A stretch of DNA of 64,000 bases, taken from assembly GCA_036557665.1 (NCBI GenBank), contig DATBHG010000002.1:198627-262626 (forward strand), read 5' to 3'. This DNA is from VAZQ01 sp036557665 (lineage in GTDB: Bacteria; Pseudomonadota; Alphaproteobacteria; Rhizobiales; Xanthobacteraceae). Below are positions 45,020-53,915 of the stretch, in pieces. Position numbers and translations under genes: made by a program. The notes under the pieces were generated by a model. The model was not told the origin of the DNA. It saw nothing but the letters and a program-made list of their open reading frames with translations, and did no database searches. Position 1 is the first letter of the stretch; each line of letters opens with the position of its first letter.

Positions 45020-45898
45020 ATGATAGCCCTTGCCAATCATCCCTTCGTCAAGATGAACGGCCTCGGCAACGAGATCGTGGTAGTAGATATCCGCTCGGGA
45101 CCGGGCACCGTGAGCGAGGCAGAAGCTCGGGCGGCCGGGCAGACCGGCAAATTATCCTATGACCAGTTGATGGTACTGCACGCTCCTCGCACCGCCGGCA
45201 CGGACGCCTATGTGCGCATCTACAACAGCGACGGCTCGGAGGCAGGGGCCTGCGGCAACGGCATGCGCTGTGTGGCAGAGTTGCTGTCCAAACAAACGGG
45301 GAAGAAGAAGCTCAGATTGGAAACCAGCACTGCCGTGCTCGACTGTTGGAGAGAGGAGGAGGCAGCCCTGGTATACACGGTCGATATGGGCAAGCCGCGG
45401 TTTGCCTGGAACGACATCCCGTTATCGGAGAAATTCGAGGACACGCGCGCGATCGCGCTCCAGATAGGGCCGCTGGACCGGCCGGTTCTGCATTCGCCTT
45501 CCGTGGTGAACATGGGCAACCCGCACGCGGTGTTCTGGGTCGAGGACATCGATGCTCACGATCTCGGCAAGATAGGCCCCTTGCTCGAGCACCATCCGTT
45601 GTTTCCGGAGCGGGCCAATATCTCCCTGGTGCACGTGCGCTCGCGCGTGCATCTCGTCATTCGGACCTGGGAGCGCGGCGCGGGCCTCACCCGTGCCTGC
45701 GGGTCGGCGGCCTGTGCGGCAGCGGTAGCGGCGGTCCGGCTGCGCCGGACCGGCCGGACGGTCACAGTCACGCTGCCGGGGGGAGATCTGCGCATTCATT
45801 GGCGCGAGAGCGATGACCACGTGCTGATGACCGGCCCGGTGGCTTACGAGTTCACGGGCCGCTTCGACCCGGCGCTCTTTCCCCGGCCCGCCGCATGA
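45020..45898 (+). CDS. dapF: Diaminopimelate epimerase
   Basis: Interconverts LL- and meso-diaminopimelate for lysine and cell-wall synthesis. From ATG 45020 the protein has 292 residues; ATG 44987 would add 11. The two catalytic cysteines are in EAGACGNGMRCVAEL and LTRACGSAACAAAVA. The N-terminal FVKMNGLGNEIVVVD is diagnostic. It is 15 bp upstream of mtaB. Confidence 0.96.
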   Translation: MIALANHPFVKMNGLGNEIVVVDIRSGPGTVSEAEARAAGQTGKLSYDQLMVLHAPRTAGTDAYVRIYNSDGSEAGACGNGMRCVAELLSKQTGKKKLRLETSTAVLDCWREEEAALVYTVDMGKPRFAWNDIPLSEKFEDTRAIALQIGPLDRPVLHSPSVVNMGNPHAVFWVEDIDAHDLGKIGPLLEHHPLFPERANISLVHVRSRVHLVIRTWERGAGLTRACGSAACAAAVAAVRLRRTGRTVTVTLPGGDLRIHWRESDDHVLMTGPVAYEFTGRFDPALFPRPAA

Positions 45899-45913
45899 GC
45901 GCGCATCCCTAGC

Positions 45914-47257
45914 ATGAGCGTGGATGTCATCACCTTCGGCTGCCGGCTCAATGCGCAGGAATCCGAGGTCATTCGTCACCACGCCCGGGCGGCTGGCCTC
46001 TCCGACACGATTGTGATCAACACCTGTGCGGTCACCGCAGAAGCGGTGCGGCAATCCCGGCAAGCGATCCGGCGGATCAGGCGCGAGCATCCCGATATGC
46101 GCATCGTCGTTACGGGCTGCGCGGCGCAGATCGAGCCGCGCACCTTCGCCGCCATGCCGGAGGTTTCCCTGGTGCTCGGCAACGAGGAGAAGATCAGCGC
46201 CGAGGTGTGGGAGGGGCAGCTTGGACGCAACGGGATCGCGGCGGAAGAGAAGATCAGGGTGAACGACATCATGGAGGTGCGGGAAACGGCCGCGCCTCTC
46301 ATCGACGGGTTCCAGGGCCGTGCACGCGCATTCGTCCACGTGCAGAACGGATGCGATCACCGCTGTACCTTTTGCATCATTCCATATGGGCGCGGCAATT
46401 CGCGCTCGGTGCCGATGGGCGAGGTCGTGGCCCAGATACGGCGCCTTTGCGCAGGAGGGTTTCGCGAAGTCGTTCTCACCGGCGTCGATCTGACCGGCTA
46501 CGGATCGAGCCTGCCGGGCACACCGCGACTAGGCGCGCTGGTGAAGCAAATCCTTAAGCACGTGCCGGAGCTCGCCCGCCTGCGACTGTCATCCATCGAT
46601 CCGGTCGAGGCCGATACTGAGCTGCTCGATGCCTTTGGGCATGAGGACCGCCTCATGCCGCATCTCCACCTCTCGCTGCAGGCCGGGGACGATCTGGTGC
46701 TCAAGCGCATGAAGCGGAGGCACCGCCGCGCCGATGCCATTTCCCTATGCGCGCAGCTGCGCTGCTTGCGCCCCGACCTTGCGCTCGGCGCCGACTTGAT
46801 CGCCGGCTTTCCCACGGAAAGCGAGGACATGTTTGCGCGCTCGCTCGACATGGTGGATGCTTGCGGTTTGACCCACCTTCATGTCTTCCCGTTCTCGCCG
46901 CGACCGGAAACCCCCGCGGCCCGCATGCCCCAGGTCCCGCGCGAAACGGTGAGGCGCCGCGCCCAGGTGCTGCGCGCCAAGGGGGAGGAGGCGTTGCGCC
47001 GGCATCTTGCTCTGGAAATCGGCCGCTCCCGCCGCGTGCTGGTGGAAACCGGCGAGCGCGGCCATACTGAGCAGTTCTTGCCGGTGCGCCTCCATCAGCC
47101 GACAGGGGCAGGAACAATCGTCGATGCAGCCATTGCCGGGCATGACGGGCGCGAGCTGCTCGGTCTGCTTCAAAGTGCATCTGCTCCCTCTCCACAACCG
47201 GCAAGGGAGCCCGAACGTTATACCTTTATGCCTCACCGCCAATGCAACCTGGCCTAG
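45914..47257 (+). CDS. mtaB: tRNA (N6-threonylcarbamoyladenosine-2-methylthio) methyltransferase MtaB
   Basis: Radical-SAM methylthiotransferase converting t6A37 to ms2t6A37. 447 residues. The N-terminal domain has ITFGCRLNAQESEV, VINTCAVTAEAVRQSRQ and VTGCAAQ cysteines; the radical SAM motif is QNGCDHRCTFCIIPYGRG. The C-terminal TRAM region is followed by an unusual Pro/Ser-rich end after about residue 425. In many Hyphomicrobiales the next gene is ftsY; here it is an FMN flavoprotein. Confidence 0.93.
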   Translation: MSVDVITFGCRLNAQESEVIRHHARAAGLSDTIVINTCAVTAEAVRQSRQAIRRIRREHPDMRIVVTGCAAQIEPRTFAAMPEVSLVLGNEEKISAEVWEGQLGRNGIAAEEKIRVNDIMEVRETAAPLIDGFQGRARAFVHVQNGCDHRCTFCIIPYGRGNSRSVPMGEVVAQIRRLCAGGFREVVLTGVDLTGYGSSLPGTPRLGALVKQILKHVPELARLRLSSIDPVEADTELLDAFGHEDRLMPHLHLSLQAGDDLVLKRMKRRHRRADAISLCAQLRCLRPDLALGADLIAGFPTESEDMFARSLDMVDACGLTHLHVFPFSPRPETPAARMPQVPRETVRRRAQVLRAKGEEALRRHLALEIGRSRRVLVETGERGHTEQFLPVRLHQPTGAGTIVDAAIAGHDGRELLGLLQSASAPSPQPAREPERYTFMPHRQCNLA

Positions 47258-47285
47258 CATTGCTCGCAACCTGTGGATCCCTGTC

Positions 47286-47918
47286 ATGACCGACACGCTT
47301 GTGCGCGATCACATCGTCACCAGCATCGAGGAGCTGGAACGCCTTTATGGGGTGCCATATGGGCCATCGATCGCAAAGGAGACCGATCGCATTACCGCGC
47401 ATTACCAGGCCTTCATCGAGGCCGCGCCATTCTTTGCGCTTGCCTCGGGTGGGCCTGACGGGATGGACTGCTCGCCCCGTGGCGACGCTCCAGGCTTCGT
47501 GCGCGTGGCCGACGAAAAGACGCTGCTCATTCCGGACCGGCGCGGCAACAACCGCATCGATACGTTGCGCAATATTCTGCGTGATCCCCGCGTCGCGCTG
47601 CTGTTTCTCATTCCCGGCTGTGGCGAGACGATCAGAGTGAACGGCCGCGCCAGAATCTCGACGGATCCGGCCTTGCTCCAAAGCTTTCTGATCGACGGCA
47701 AGGCGCCGCGCAGCGTGATCATCGTGTCGGTGGATCGCATCTATTATCAATGCGCCAAGGCGATCGTGCGCTCGAAGCTGTGGGATGCATCGCGCCATAT
47801 CGACCGCACCAGCCTGCCGAGTGCCGGCACCATTCTGGCCGATCTCACCCAGGGCAGGATCGGCGGGCCGGACCACGACCGGGCTGCCCCGGAGCGGCTC
47901 AAGGCGACGCTGTACTGA
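47286..47918 (+). CDS. PPOX-class FMN flavoprotein (MSMEG_1061-like)
   Basis: 210 residues from ATG 47286; the frame is open further upstream but that part overlaps mtaB. Split-barrel flavoprotein: FFALASGGPDGMDCSPRGDAPGFVRV, LLIPDRRGNNRIDTLRNILRDPRVALLFLIPG and SVDRIYYQCAKAIVRSKLW. These match the pyridoxamine-phosphate-oxidase-like family named after MSMEG_1061. The enzymatic substrate is unknown, though some relatives use FMN or F420. Confidence 0.88.
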   Translation: MTDTLVRDHIVTSIEELERLYGVPYGPSIAKETDRITAHYQAFIEAAPFFALASGGPDGMDCSPRGDAPGFVRVADEKTLLIPDRRGNNRIDTLRNILRDPRVALLFLIPGCGETIRVNGRARISTDPALLQSFLIDGKAPRSVIIVSVDRIYYQCAKAIVRSKLWDASRHIDRTSLPSAGTILADLTQGRIGGPDHDRAAPERLKATLY

Positions 47919-47974
47919 ATTCAATCCGTTCTCGCCGGCATGAACGGCGCGGTTTCGTGCGTCGCGTCGTTTGA

Positions 47975-48535
47975 TCGTTTCTTGCCTGGCTGAAGGCGAG
48001 TGCCGGTAAGGCCACGATGGGCATACAGGGCGTCGGCACCGCCGGGCACGTGTTCGCCGTCTTCTTCGAGAAGGAAACTGCCACGCCCTTGGGGCTTGTC
48101 CCCTATCGCGGCGCTGCTCCGGCCATGCAGGACCTGCTTGCGGGACAGATCGACTGCATGATCGATACCCCGACGAACTCCCTGCCGCAGGCGCGCAGTG
48201 GCGGGATCAAGGCCTATGCTGTTACCGCGGAAACCCGGCTGGCTTCTGCGCCTCATATCCCGACCGTGGACGAAGCGGGGCTGCCGGGATTTCATTTCTC
48301 GTTCTGGCAGGCGCTATGGGCGCCGAAAGGCACCCCGGCGGCGATCATTGACAGGCTCAATGCCGCCGTGGGGGCGAGCCTGGCGGACCCCGCCATAACG
48401 CAGCGCTTTGCCGACCAAGGCCAGGACGTTCCTCCGCTTGCCCAGCGGACGCCCCGGGCGCTCGCCGCCTACCACGAGGCGGAGATCAAGAAATGGTGGC
48501 CGATCGTGAAAGACGCCAACATCAAGGCCGAATGA
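47975..48535 (+). pseudogene. 5'-truncated tripartite-tricarboxylate (Bug) receptor
   Basis: Only the C-terminal 60% of a Bug receptor is readable: FLAWLKASAGKATMGIQGVG, GHVFAVFFEKETATPLGLVPYRGAAPAMQDLLAGQIDCMID, and the end EAEIKKWWPIVKDANIKAE. A stop codon immediately precedes the homologous part, and no signal peptide or first lobe is found upstream. A 172-codon frame from ATG 48017 could still be translated but would not fold as a receptor. Confidence 0.8.
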
Positions 48536-48746
48536 CCGTGGCCGCCGACCTCGTTGCGCCGAGGCATCGCTTGGCCCCGCTGAGTCAGGCGCAACAACCG
48601 GGACGCGCGTCCCCGCTAGGAGACCGTGGGAGACCGTGATCCGGGCAGGGCCCCGAGCCGGAACCGCTCCGGCAAAATTCTGCACCGCGATTGAACCATC
48701 TGCCCCTCACAGCGACTAAACAGTTAGGGTAGAGGGGAGGCCTATC

Positions 48747-48848
48747 ATGCGTGCCCGAAGGCAACATTGGCTCGACTACGATCCCGTCGCGCTCGCGGTG
48801 CTGGTCATCGGGATCGGTATGATCGAGCTGCTCGCATTGAGCATTTGA
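48747..48848 (+). CDS. Small single-pass membrane protein (33 aa)
   Basis: ATG 48747 is preceded by GGGGAGG (48734-48740) with a 6-nt gap. The 33 residues comprise a basic start (MRARRQHW), a short polar stretch and one hydrophobic segment, VALAVLVIGIGMIELLALSI, running to the C-terminus. A 9-bp perfect hairpin follows at 48870-48895. Likely an inner-membrane microprotein; no homologue is known to me. The flanking stretch 48536-48746 shows nothing else. Confidence 0.55.
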   Translation: MRARRQHWLDYDPVALAVLVIGIGMIELLALSI

Positions 48849-48869
48849 GCCTGCACGCTCTTCGTGGAA

Positions 48870-48895
48870 GCGAAGGAGGGCGCGCGCTCCTTCGC
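48870..48895 (+). terminator. Hairpin downstream of the 33-aa gene (terminator-like, no U-tract)
   Basis: Perfect 9-bp stem GCGAAGGAG/CTCCTTCGC with an 8-nt GC-rich loop. No run of T follows, so intrinsic termination is uncertain. Confidence 0.4.
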
Positions 48896-48928
48896 GCGCG
48901 ATCACACCCGCCTTGACCGAGGAGCGCC

Positions 48929-49945
48929 ATGCGCGCCTACCAGCTGCCGCAGGGCACGGGCGTTGAGGCCCTGACCAAAGTCGAGCTCCCCCAGCCCAGG
49001 CCAGATGCCCGCCAGGTATCGATCAGGGTGGTGGCCTGCTCGCTCAATTTTCGTGATTTGGCCATCGCCCTGGGCACCTACCGCATGCCTACCAAGCCGA
49101 ACGTGGTACCCCTCTCGGACGGCGCGGGGGAGGTAGTCGAGATCGGCTCGGGCGTCAGCCGCGTGAAGGTCGGGGACCGCGTGGCCGGATGCTTTTTTCA
49201 GCGCTGGATCGGCGGACCTCCGAGCGCTGGAACGCATTCCAGCGCATTGGGCGGCGGCATCGATGGAATGCTGAGAGAATATGCCGTTTTGGAGGAAGAC
49301 GGCCTTGTGAAGCTGCCCGCTCATCTATCGTTCGAGGAAGGCGCGACATTGCCCTGCGCCGGAGTAACGGCATGGCATGCGCTGGTGGAGCACGCTGGCA
49401 TCGTCGCGGGCAACACCGTTCTCGTTCAGGGAACAGGCGGCGTCTCGATGTTCGCGCTGCAATTTGCCCGCCTCATGGGCGCGCAGGTGATCGTGACATC
49501 GTCAAGCGACGAGAAGCTCGCTCGCGCCAGGGAGCTCGGCGCCGCTCACGGCATCAACTACAAGACCGATCCCGAATGGGACAAAAAGGTTGTTGAGCTC
49601 AGCGACGGCGGCGTGGACCATGTGGTGGAGGTCGGCGGGCCGGGGACATTGGCCCGCTCGCTGCGGGCAATCCGGATCGGCGGCAGGATCACCCTGATCG
49701 GGGTGCTCTCCGGCGCGGCTGAGATCAACCCGATGCTGATCTTTTCCCGGCGCGCAAATGTGCAAGGCATATCGGTCGGCTCGCTGCAGATGTTCGAGGC
49801 CATGAACCGCGCGATTGCAACCAGCGGCATGCGACCCGTTATCGACAAGCTCTTCTCGTTCGAGCAGGCGCCGGCGGCATACAGCTATCTCCAGTCAGCG
49901 CGGCATTTCGGCAAAGTGGTGATCCGGGTCGCGGCGGCCCGATAG
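48929..49945 (+). CDS. Medium-chain dehydrogenase/quinone oxidoreductase family protein
   Basis: 338 residues of the MDR fold. GroES-like N-terminal part with CSLNFRDLAIALGTY, and a Rossmann part with VLVQGTGGVSMFALQFARLMGAQVIVTSSSDEKLARARELGA. The catalytic zinc ligands of alcohol dehydrogenases are not evident (no GHE motif; SDGAGEV instead), so an NADPH:quinone-reductase-like zinc-free activity is more likely. Transcribed alone; the substrate is unknown. Confidence 0.9.
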   Translation: MRAYQLPQGTGVEALTKVELPQPRPDARQVSIRVVACSLNFRDLAIALGTYRMPTKPNVVPLSDGAGEVVEIGSGVSRVKVGDRVAGCFFQRWIGGPPSAGTHSSALGGGIDGMLREYAVLEEDGLVKLPAHLSFEEGATLPCAGVTAWHALVEHAGIVAGNTVLVQGTGGVSMFALQFARLMGAQVIVTSSSDEKLARARELGAAHGINYKTDPEWDKKVVELSDGGVDHVVEVGGPGTLARSLRAIRIGGRITLIGVLSGAAEINPMLIFSRRANVQGISVGSLQMFEAMNRAIATSGMRPVIDKLFSFEQAPAAYSYLQSARHFGKVVIRVAAAR

Positions 49946-50005
49946 CGCACCCCTCTTTCACGGAAATGATCCGGCGCTCGAAGAGCCGCTGGTGCCCGAG
50001 GAGCA

Positions 50006-50554
50006 TCAATCTCTGCCGCTCGGCCGCGATCTCTTTTGCTTCCCGGCGTCGACTGCGGCGGCCCGCCGCGTTTTCAGCTTCGCTCGAGTCGAGGCTTTGC
50101 CCGATCGTCTCGCCCTTGCGGTGGCCGAGCTGAGCTTCTTCTGGCCTTTGACCTTGCCGGAGGTCATGGCCCATCCTTTCCAGTTGACATCGAAGATGAT
50201 GCCGTTCGGATCCTTGAACTTGCGCTCGAAATCGTCATCGTCAGGATCGCCGAGGTCGAAGAAGAACGACCCGCCCGCGCGTTCGATTTGCTGCTGCTGC
50301 CTTTGCAGATCATCACACTGGAAGCCGAAATGGTGAATGCCGACGAACTCGCCGGGGTGCTTCAACCCGGATCCGACCTCGCTCTTGTATTGCAGCAGTG
50401 CCAGGTTGATCTCGCCATCGCTCATATAGACGCGAAAGGCCGTGGGCCCCTCGGATTTCGGCGAGCGTTTGAGCCCGAACGCCTTCTCGTAGAAATCAGC
50501 GGTTGCGTCGATGTCTTTTACTGACAGGGCAATGTGCCGGATGCGTGCTGCCAT
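50006..50554 (-). CDS. VOC-family protein with long basic tail
   Basis: ATG 50554 starts MAARIRHIALSVKDIDATADFYEKAFGL, the normal VOC (glyoxalase/dioxygenase) beginning; a frame to 50713 extends upstream without support. The metal residues appear as the early His (RHIAL), His-His-Phe-Gly in the middle and the late Asp/Glu region. The catalytic part ends near residue 130; the last 50 residues are extremely Lys/Arg/Ala-rich. Convergent with the oxidoreductase. Confidence 0.82.
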   Translation of the reverse strand: MAARIRHIALSVKDIDATADFYEKAFGLKRSPKSEGPTAFRVYMSDGEINLALLQYKSEVGSGLKHPGEFVGIHHFGFQCDDLQRQQQQIERAGGSFFFDLGDPDDDDFERKFKDPNGIIFDVNWKGWAMTSGKVKGQKKLSSATARARRSGKASTRAKLKTRRAAAVDAGKQKRSRPSGRD

Positions 50555-50654
50555 GGCGCCTCTCCGTTTCGGAGCCAGGAATATGCCAGTTGCTCCGTAC
50601 ATTTGGAATCGCCGTGGGCCGCCGGCGATATCGTAGAGTGACTGGCCGTGCGGC

Positions 50655-51809
50655 ATGAAGGTTGAGGCGCGCGAGATCGCAGTTGCCGCGGCAGGTTTCT
50701 GCGCCTTTCTCAACCTTTATTCGCCGCAGGCGTTGCTACCCGCGCTGTCCCGCGAATTCGGGGTCGGCGCTGCAGAGATCAGCGCAATCATGACCGCGAG
50801 CACCTTGGCCATCGCGCTGACCGCCCCGTTCACCGGAGCGCTCGCCGATGTCCTCGGCAGGAAACTCGTCATTGCCACCGCGATGTTCGCTGTAGTCGTA
50901 CCGATGGCGGGAGCCGCGCTCGCTGTCGACGTGCCGGGGCTTATCGCATGGCGCTTCCTGCAGGGGCTGCTGCTGCCGCCGATCTTCGCCGTCATCATCG
51001 CCTACATCGGGGACGAATGGCCGGCAGCGCAGGTCGCGAATGCTGCCGGGATCTATTTCGCCGGATCGAGCCTCGGTGGGTTGTGCGGTCGCTTCATCCC
51101 CGGCGTGCTCGGCGATCTTGTGGGCTGGCGCAGCGCCTTCCTCGCGCTTGTAGGCCTCTCGCTCGCAGGAGCCGTCATTGTCGTGCTGCTCCTTCCCCCT
51201 GAAACAAGGTTCGTCCGCTCGCACGGGTTTGGTGCTTCCTCCCTGCAGCTGGTGCGTCACATCGGCAACTTGCAGCTCCTTTCCGCGTACGGGATCGGTT
51301 TCGGCGTTCTGTTCAATTACATGGCCGTGTTCACCTATGTGAGCTTTCATCTTGCAGCGCCGCCCTACAGCTTCTCCTCGACGCTGCTTGGTGCGATCTT
51401 CATCACCTATTTGATCGGAACGCTGCTTGCGCCCGTCACGGGGCGGATCATTGCACGGCTCGGCCGGCGCGCGTGCCTGCTCGCCGCGATCGCCATCTGG
51501 GCCTGCGGCTCTTTCCTCACGCTCGCGCCTCCGGTAGCGGCAATAGTCGCCGGACTGACCGTCTGTGCCGGGTGCGGGATGGTCTGCCAGACCGTTGCAA
51601 CCAGCTATGTCACGACCATCGCCAGGGAGGGCCGCTCCTCGGCTGTCGGTCTCTACGTGACCTCCTTTTACGTGGGTGGCAGCATGGGTGCGTTCCTGCC
51701 GGGGCTTGCCTGGAATTCCGGCGGCTGGCCCGCATGCGTTGCCATGGTAATTGCGATGCTTGCCGGGATGGCAGGGATTGCCGCCCTGACTTTCGCAAGA
51801 TCCAACTGA
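50655..51809 (+). CDS. MFS transporter
   Basis: 384 residues and about 12 hydrophobic segments. The loop 2-3 motif GALADVLGRKLVIATAMFA is present, and the N-terminal pattern FLNLYSPQALLPALSREFGV resembles YnfM/arabinose-efflux-like carriers. Substrate is unknown. It lies upstream of a two-domain stress protein on the same strand. It is 2.1 kb from the peptide cluster, and nothing ties it to export of that peptide. Confidence 0.88.
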   Translation: MKVEAREIAVAAAGFCAFLNLYSPQALLPALSREFGVGAAEISAIMTASTLAIALTAPFTGALADVLGRKLVIATAMFAVVVPMAGAALAVDVPGLIAWRFLQGLLLPPIFAVIIAYIGDEWPAAQVANAAGIYFAGSSLGGLCGRFIPGVLGDLVGWRSAFLALVGLSLAGAVIVVLLLPPETRFVRSHGFGASSLQLVRHIGNLQLLSAYGIGFGVLFNYMAVFTYVSFHLAAPPYSFSSTLLGAIFITYLIGTLLAPVTGRIIARLGRRACLLAAIAIWACGSFLTLAPPVAAIVAGLTVCAGCGMVCQTVATSYVTTIAREGRSSAVGLYVTSFYVGGSMGAFLPGLAWNSGGWPACVAMVIAMLAGMAGIAALTFARSN

Positions 51810-51862
51810 CGTTGATCTTTGGATTGGAATAGAATGGCCGACCGAACGGATGGGAGCGCGCC

Positions 51863-52708
51863 ATGAGTTTCAAGACCATTCTCGTTCCGACGGAGCAGCA
51901 TGATCTCATGAGCTCGACGTTGGAGACCGCGATCGTCCTCGCGCGGAAGTTCGACAGCTACATCGAAGGGTTTGCGTTACGCGTCGGGGTGCCGGTCGCT
52001 TTCACGATCGGAGACATGGGCACTTTGCCGGTACCCGCGGTTCTGGAGCATGAGATTACCGATAACGAGAATCGGGCCCGTGCCTTGTTCGAGGAGTTCA
52101 TGCGGGATCGTGGCGTACCGGGAGGAGGCCACAGTCAAACCCTGTCCAGCGGCTGGTTGCCGGACGCGCCGCAGGGAGATTACTTCGTCGGCAGCCACGG
52201 CCGGGTCTTCGACGTCATCGTATTGGGGCGGCCCGGACGCGATCCCAGGGGCCCGCGCATGACCACGCTCGAATCGGCCTTGTTCGAGACCGGCCGCCCG
52301 GTATTGATCGCGCCGCCCTCGCCGCGCTCTCAAATCGGCACGAATGTGCTGGTCCACTGGAATTCCAGCACCGAGCAGGCCCGCGCGACCGCTTTTGCGA
52401 TGCCCATTCTGAAGCAGGCCAGCCGGGTCATCGTGCTCACCGTGGAGGGGGGACAGGCTGTTCCCGGACCAGCCGGAGCGCAACTCTGCCGGTATTTGCA
52501 ATTGAACGGCGTGCCCGCGAAGCCGATGACAGTTGGCCTCGACGGCCGCCTCACCGGCGAGGCGGTTCTCAGTCATGCCAAATCATTGGGGTGCGACCTT
52601 GTCATCAAGGGCGCGTACACCCAGAGTCGATTGCGGCAAATGATCTTTGGCGGTACGACCCGATACATCTTGAGCAATACCGAATTGCCGGTGCTGATGG
52701 CGAATTGA
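51863..52708 (+). CDS. Tandem-domain universal stress protein
   Basis: 281 residues: a first Usp-like domain (1-145), starting MSFKTILVPTEQHDLMSSTLETAIVLARKFDSYIEG, and a second (about 150-281) with TNVLVHWNSSTEQARATAFAMPILKQA and a C-terminal GAYTQSRLRQMIFGGTTRYILSNTELPVLMAN, the usual ending of the family. Tandem Usp proteins are common in rhizobia and respond to varied stress. Nucleotide binding cannot be judged. Confidence 0.9.
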   Translation: MSFKTILVPTEQHDLMSSTLETAIVLARKFDSYIEGFALRVGVPVAFTIGDMGTLPVPAVLEHEITDNENRARALFEEFMRDRGVPGGGHSQTLSSGWLPDAPQGDYFVGSHGRVFDVIVLGRPGRDPRGPRMTTLESALFETGRPVLIAPPSPRSQIGTNVLVHWNSSTEQARATAFAMPILKQASRVIVLTVEGGQAVPGPAGAQLCRYLQLNGVPAKPMTVGLDGRLTGEAVLSHAKSLGCDLVIKGAYTQSRLRQMIFGGTTRYILSNTELPVLMAN

Positions 52709-52768
52709 ATGTTGCCCGTTCGCGAGTTCTGTTGAGCTTCGCCACTACAATCATGCCGGCGTCCCACT

Positions 52769-53578
52769 TCAGCCTGCGCGGCATGCCCGCTCGAAATACC
52801 CGATGCCGTTGTGGCGACGCTTCCCGACCAGAGCGAAGATGGCACCTTGCGGGTCGGTGCAGTGGACGATCCATCGATCGCCGGGCACTTCAATGGGGCC
52901 TGCGAGGATCTGTCCGTTGCCAGCCTTCACCCGCTTCATGGCCACATCAATGTCGCCGACGTTGAAGTAATAAAGCCAGAACGGGACCGGCACGCTCGCA
53001 GGTTTGGTCAGCATGCCGCCGATCGTCAGCCCTCCGGCCGAGAACAACTGATAGGTGCCGATCGGCCCCATGTCGGTATCGGTTTTTCGCCAGCCGAATA
53101 GATCGGCATAGAAAGCCCATGCGCTTTCCCAGTCGGCCGCGAAAAGCTCGTGCCAGCCCACCCGGCCGGGTGCGTCCGGCTCGGGAGCCTGCTCCCTTTC
53201 GTCGAGCCACTTGAGTACGGCAATGGTTGCCATCTGCGGGTCAACACCGATGGAAAACCGGCTGACTTCGGAGATCTCGCGAGGCAGCACGTGCACCCCG
53301 CCGCCGAGCTTCTTGATGCGCCCCGCGGCGGCGTCCACATCGTCTACTCCCACGTAGCCAAGCCAGCTCGGCCTGAAGCCCGATGCGCTTGCCTCCTGCG
53401 GCATGCTCATCAGCCCGCTTACCGGGGCGCCTGCGGCAGTAAACAAGGTGTAAGGCGTCCCCGGCCTCCCCACGTCCTGTACGTCCCAGCCCACCACATC
53501 GGCGTAGAAGGACTTTGCCGCAGCCACGTCCGTTGTCGCGAGCTCGTACCAGAGGAAGCGGCCGTGCGAAGCGAGCAT
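52769..53578 (-). CDS. Two-domain VOC-family protein
   Basis: 269 residues with two glyoxalase/VOC modules. The first begins GRFLWYELATTDVAAAKSFYADVVGWDV, the second GRVGWHELFAADWESAWAFYADLFGWRK. Each ends with an Asp-Pro motif, VDPQMATIAVLKW and CTDPQGAIFALVGKR. Family members are annotated as glyoxalase-like or hydroxylase-like; the activity is unknown. Divergent from the peptide cluster. Confidence 0.9.
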   Translation of the reverse strand: MLASHGRFLWYELATTDVAAAKSFYADVVGWDVQDVGRPGTPYTLFTAAGAPVSGLMSMPQEASASGFRPSWLGYVGVDDVDAAAGRIKKLGGGVHVLPREISEVSRFSIGVDPQMATIAVLKWLDEREQAPEPDAPGRVGWHELFAADWESAWAFYADLFGWRKTDTDMGPIGTYQLFSAGGLTIGGMLTKPASVPVPFWLYYFNVGDIDVAMKRVKAGNGQILAGPIEVPGDRWIVHCTDPQGAIFALVGKRRHNGIGYFERACRAG

Positions 53579-53915
53579 TGTGTTTCTACCGCTGACGGGT
53601 GAAAGGTGGTTCCAGACGATCTGGATTTCGCTTCGAGCGAAACCGGGATGAGCTTATCGCGGAATCGCGATCCCGCCTCTCCCTCTCTTTAATTTGGGCA
53701 TCTCGCTTCCGCAAAACCGGTTCTCAGTTTTGCCGGAGTTGCATCCTGGCGACTTGAAGGGAAGCCGATCTCGTGCCTGTCAATTTGTTCAGCTTCCAGT
53801 AAGGCTTCCTCGCATGGTCAGCATGCGTAATCGGGCTTGCATGAGAACGGTCCGAAGCGTACGAAGAACCAAGCGGGGTGGTCCATTCTTCGAGCTCCAG
53901 GCGGAGGAGTCTGAA
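53579..53915. repeat. Intergenic region with rhizobial-type palindromic repeat, upstream of the TOMM precursor
   Basis: About 337 bp. A perfect hairpin TTTCGCT-TCG-AGCGAAA stands at 53626-53642. Further short palindromes (ATCGCGgaatCGCGAT near 53656) and GCAAAAC/GTTTTGC arms at 53711-53717 and 53727-53733 enclose CGGTTCTCA. The AAAACCGGTTCTCAGTTTT pattern resembles an abundant dispersed intergenic element of rhizobial genomes. No convincing promoter for the precursor could be fixed; TTGCAT near 53837 with a weak -10 is one option. Confidence 0.55.

Noticed and set aside
50655..51809. MFS carrier as exporter of the TOMM product
   Set aside because: It is 2 kb away, separated by stress and VOC genes with one on the opposite strand, and nothing in its sequence suggests peptide transport.
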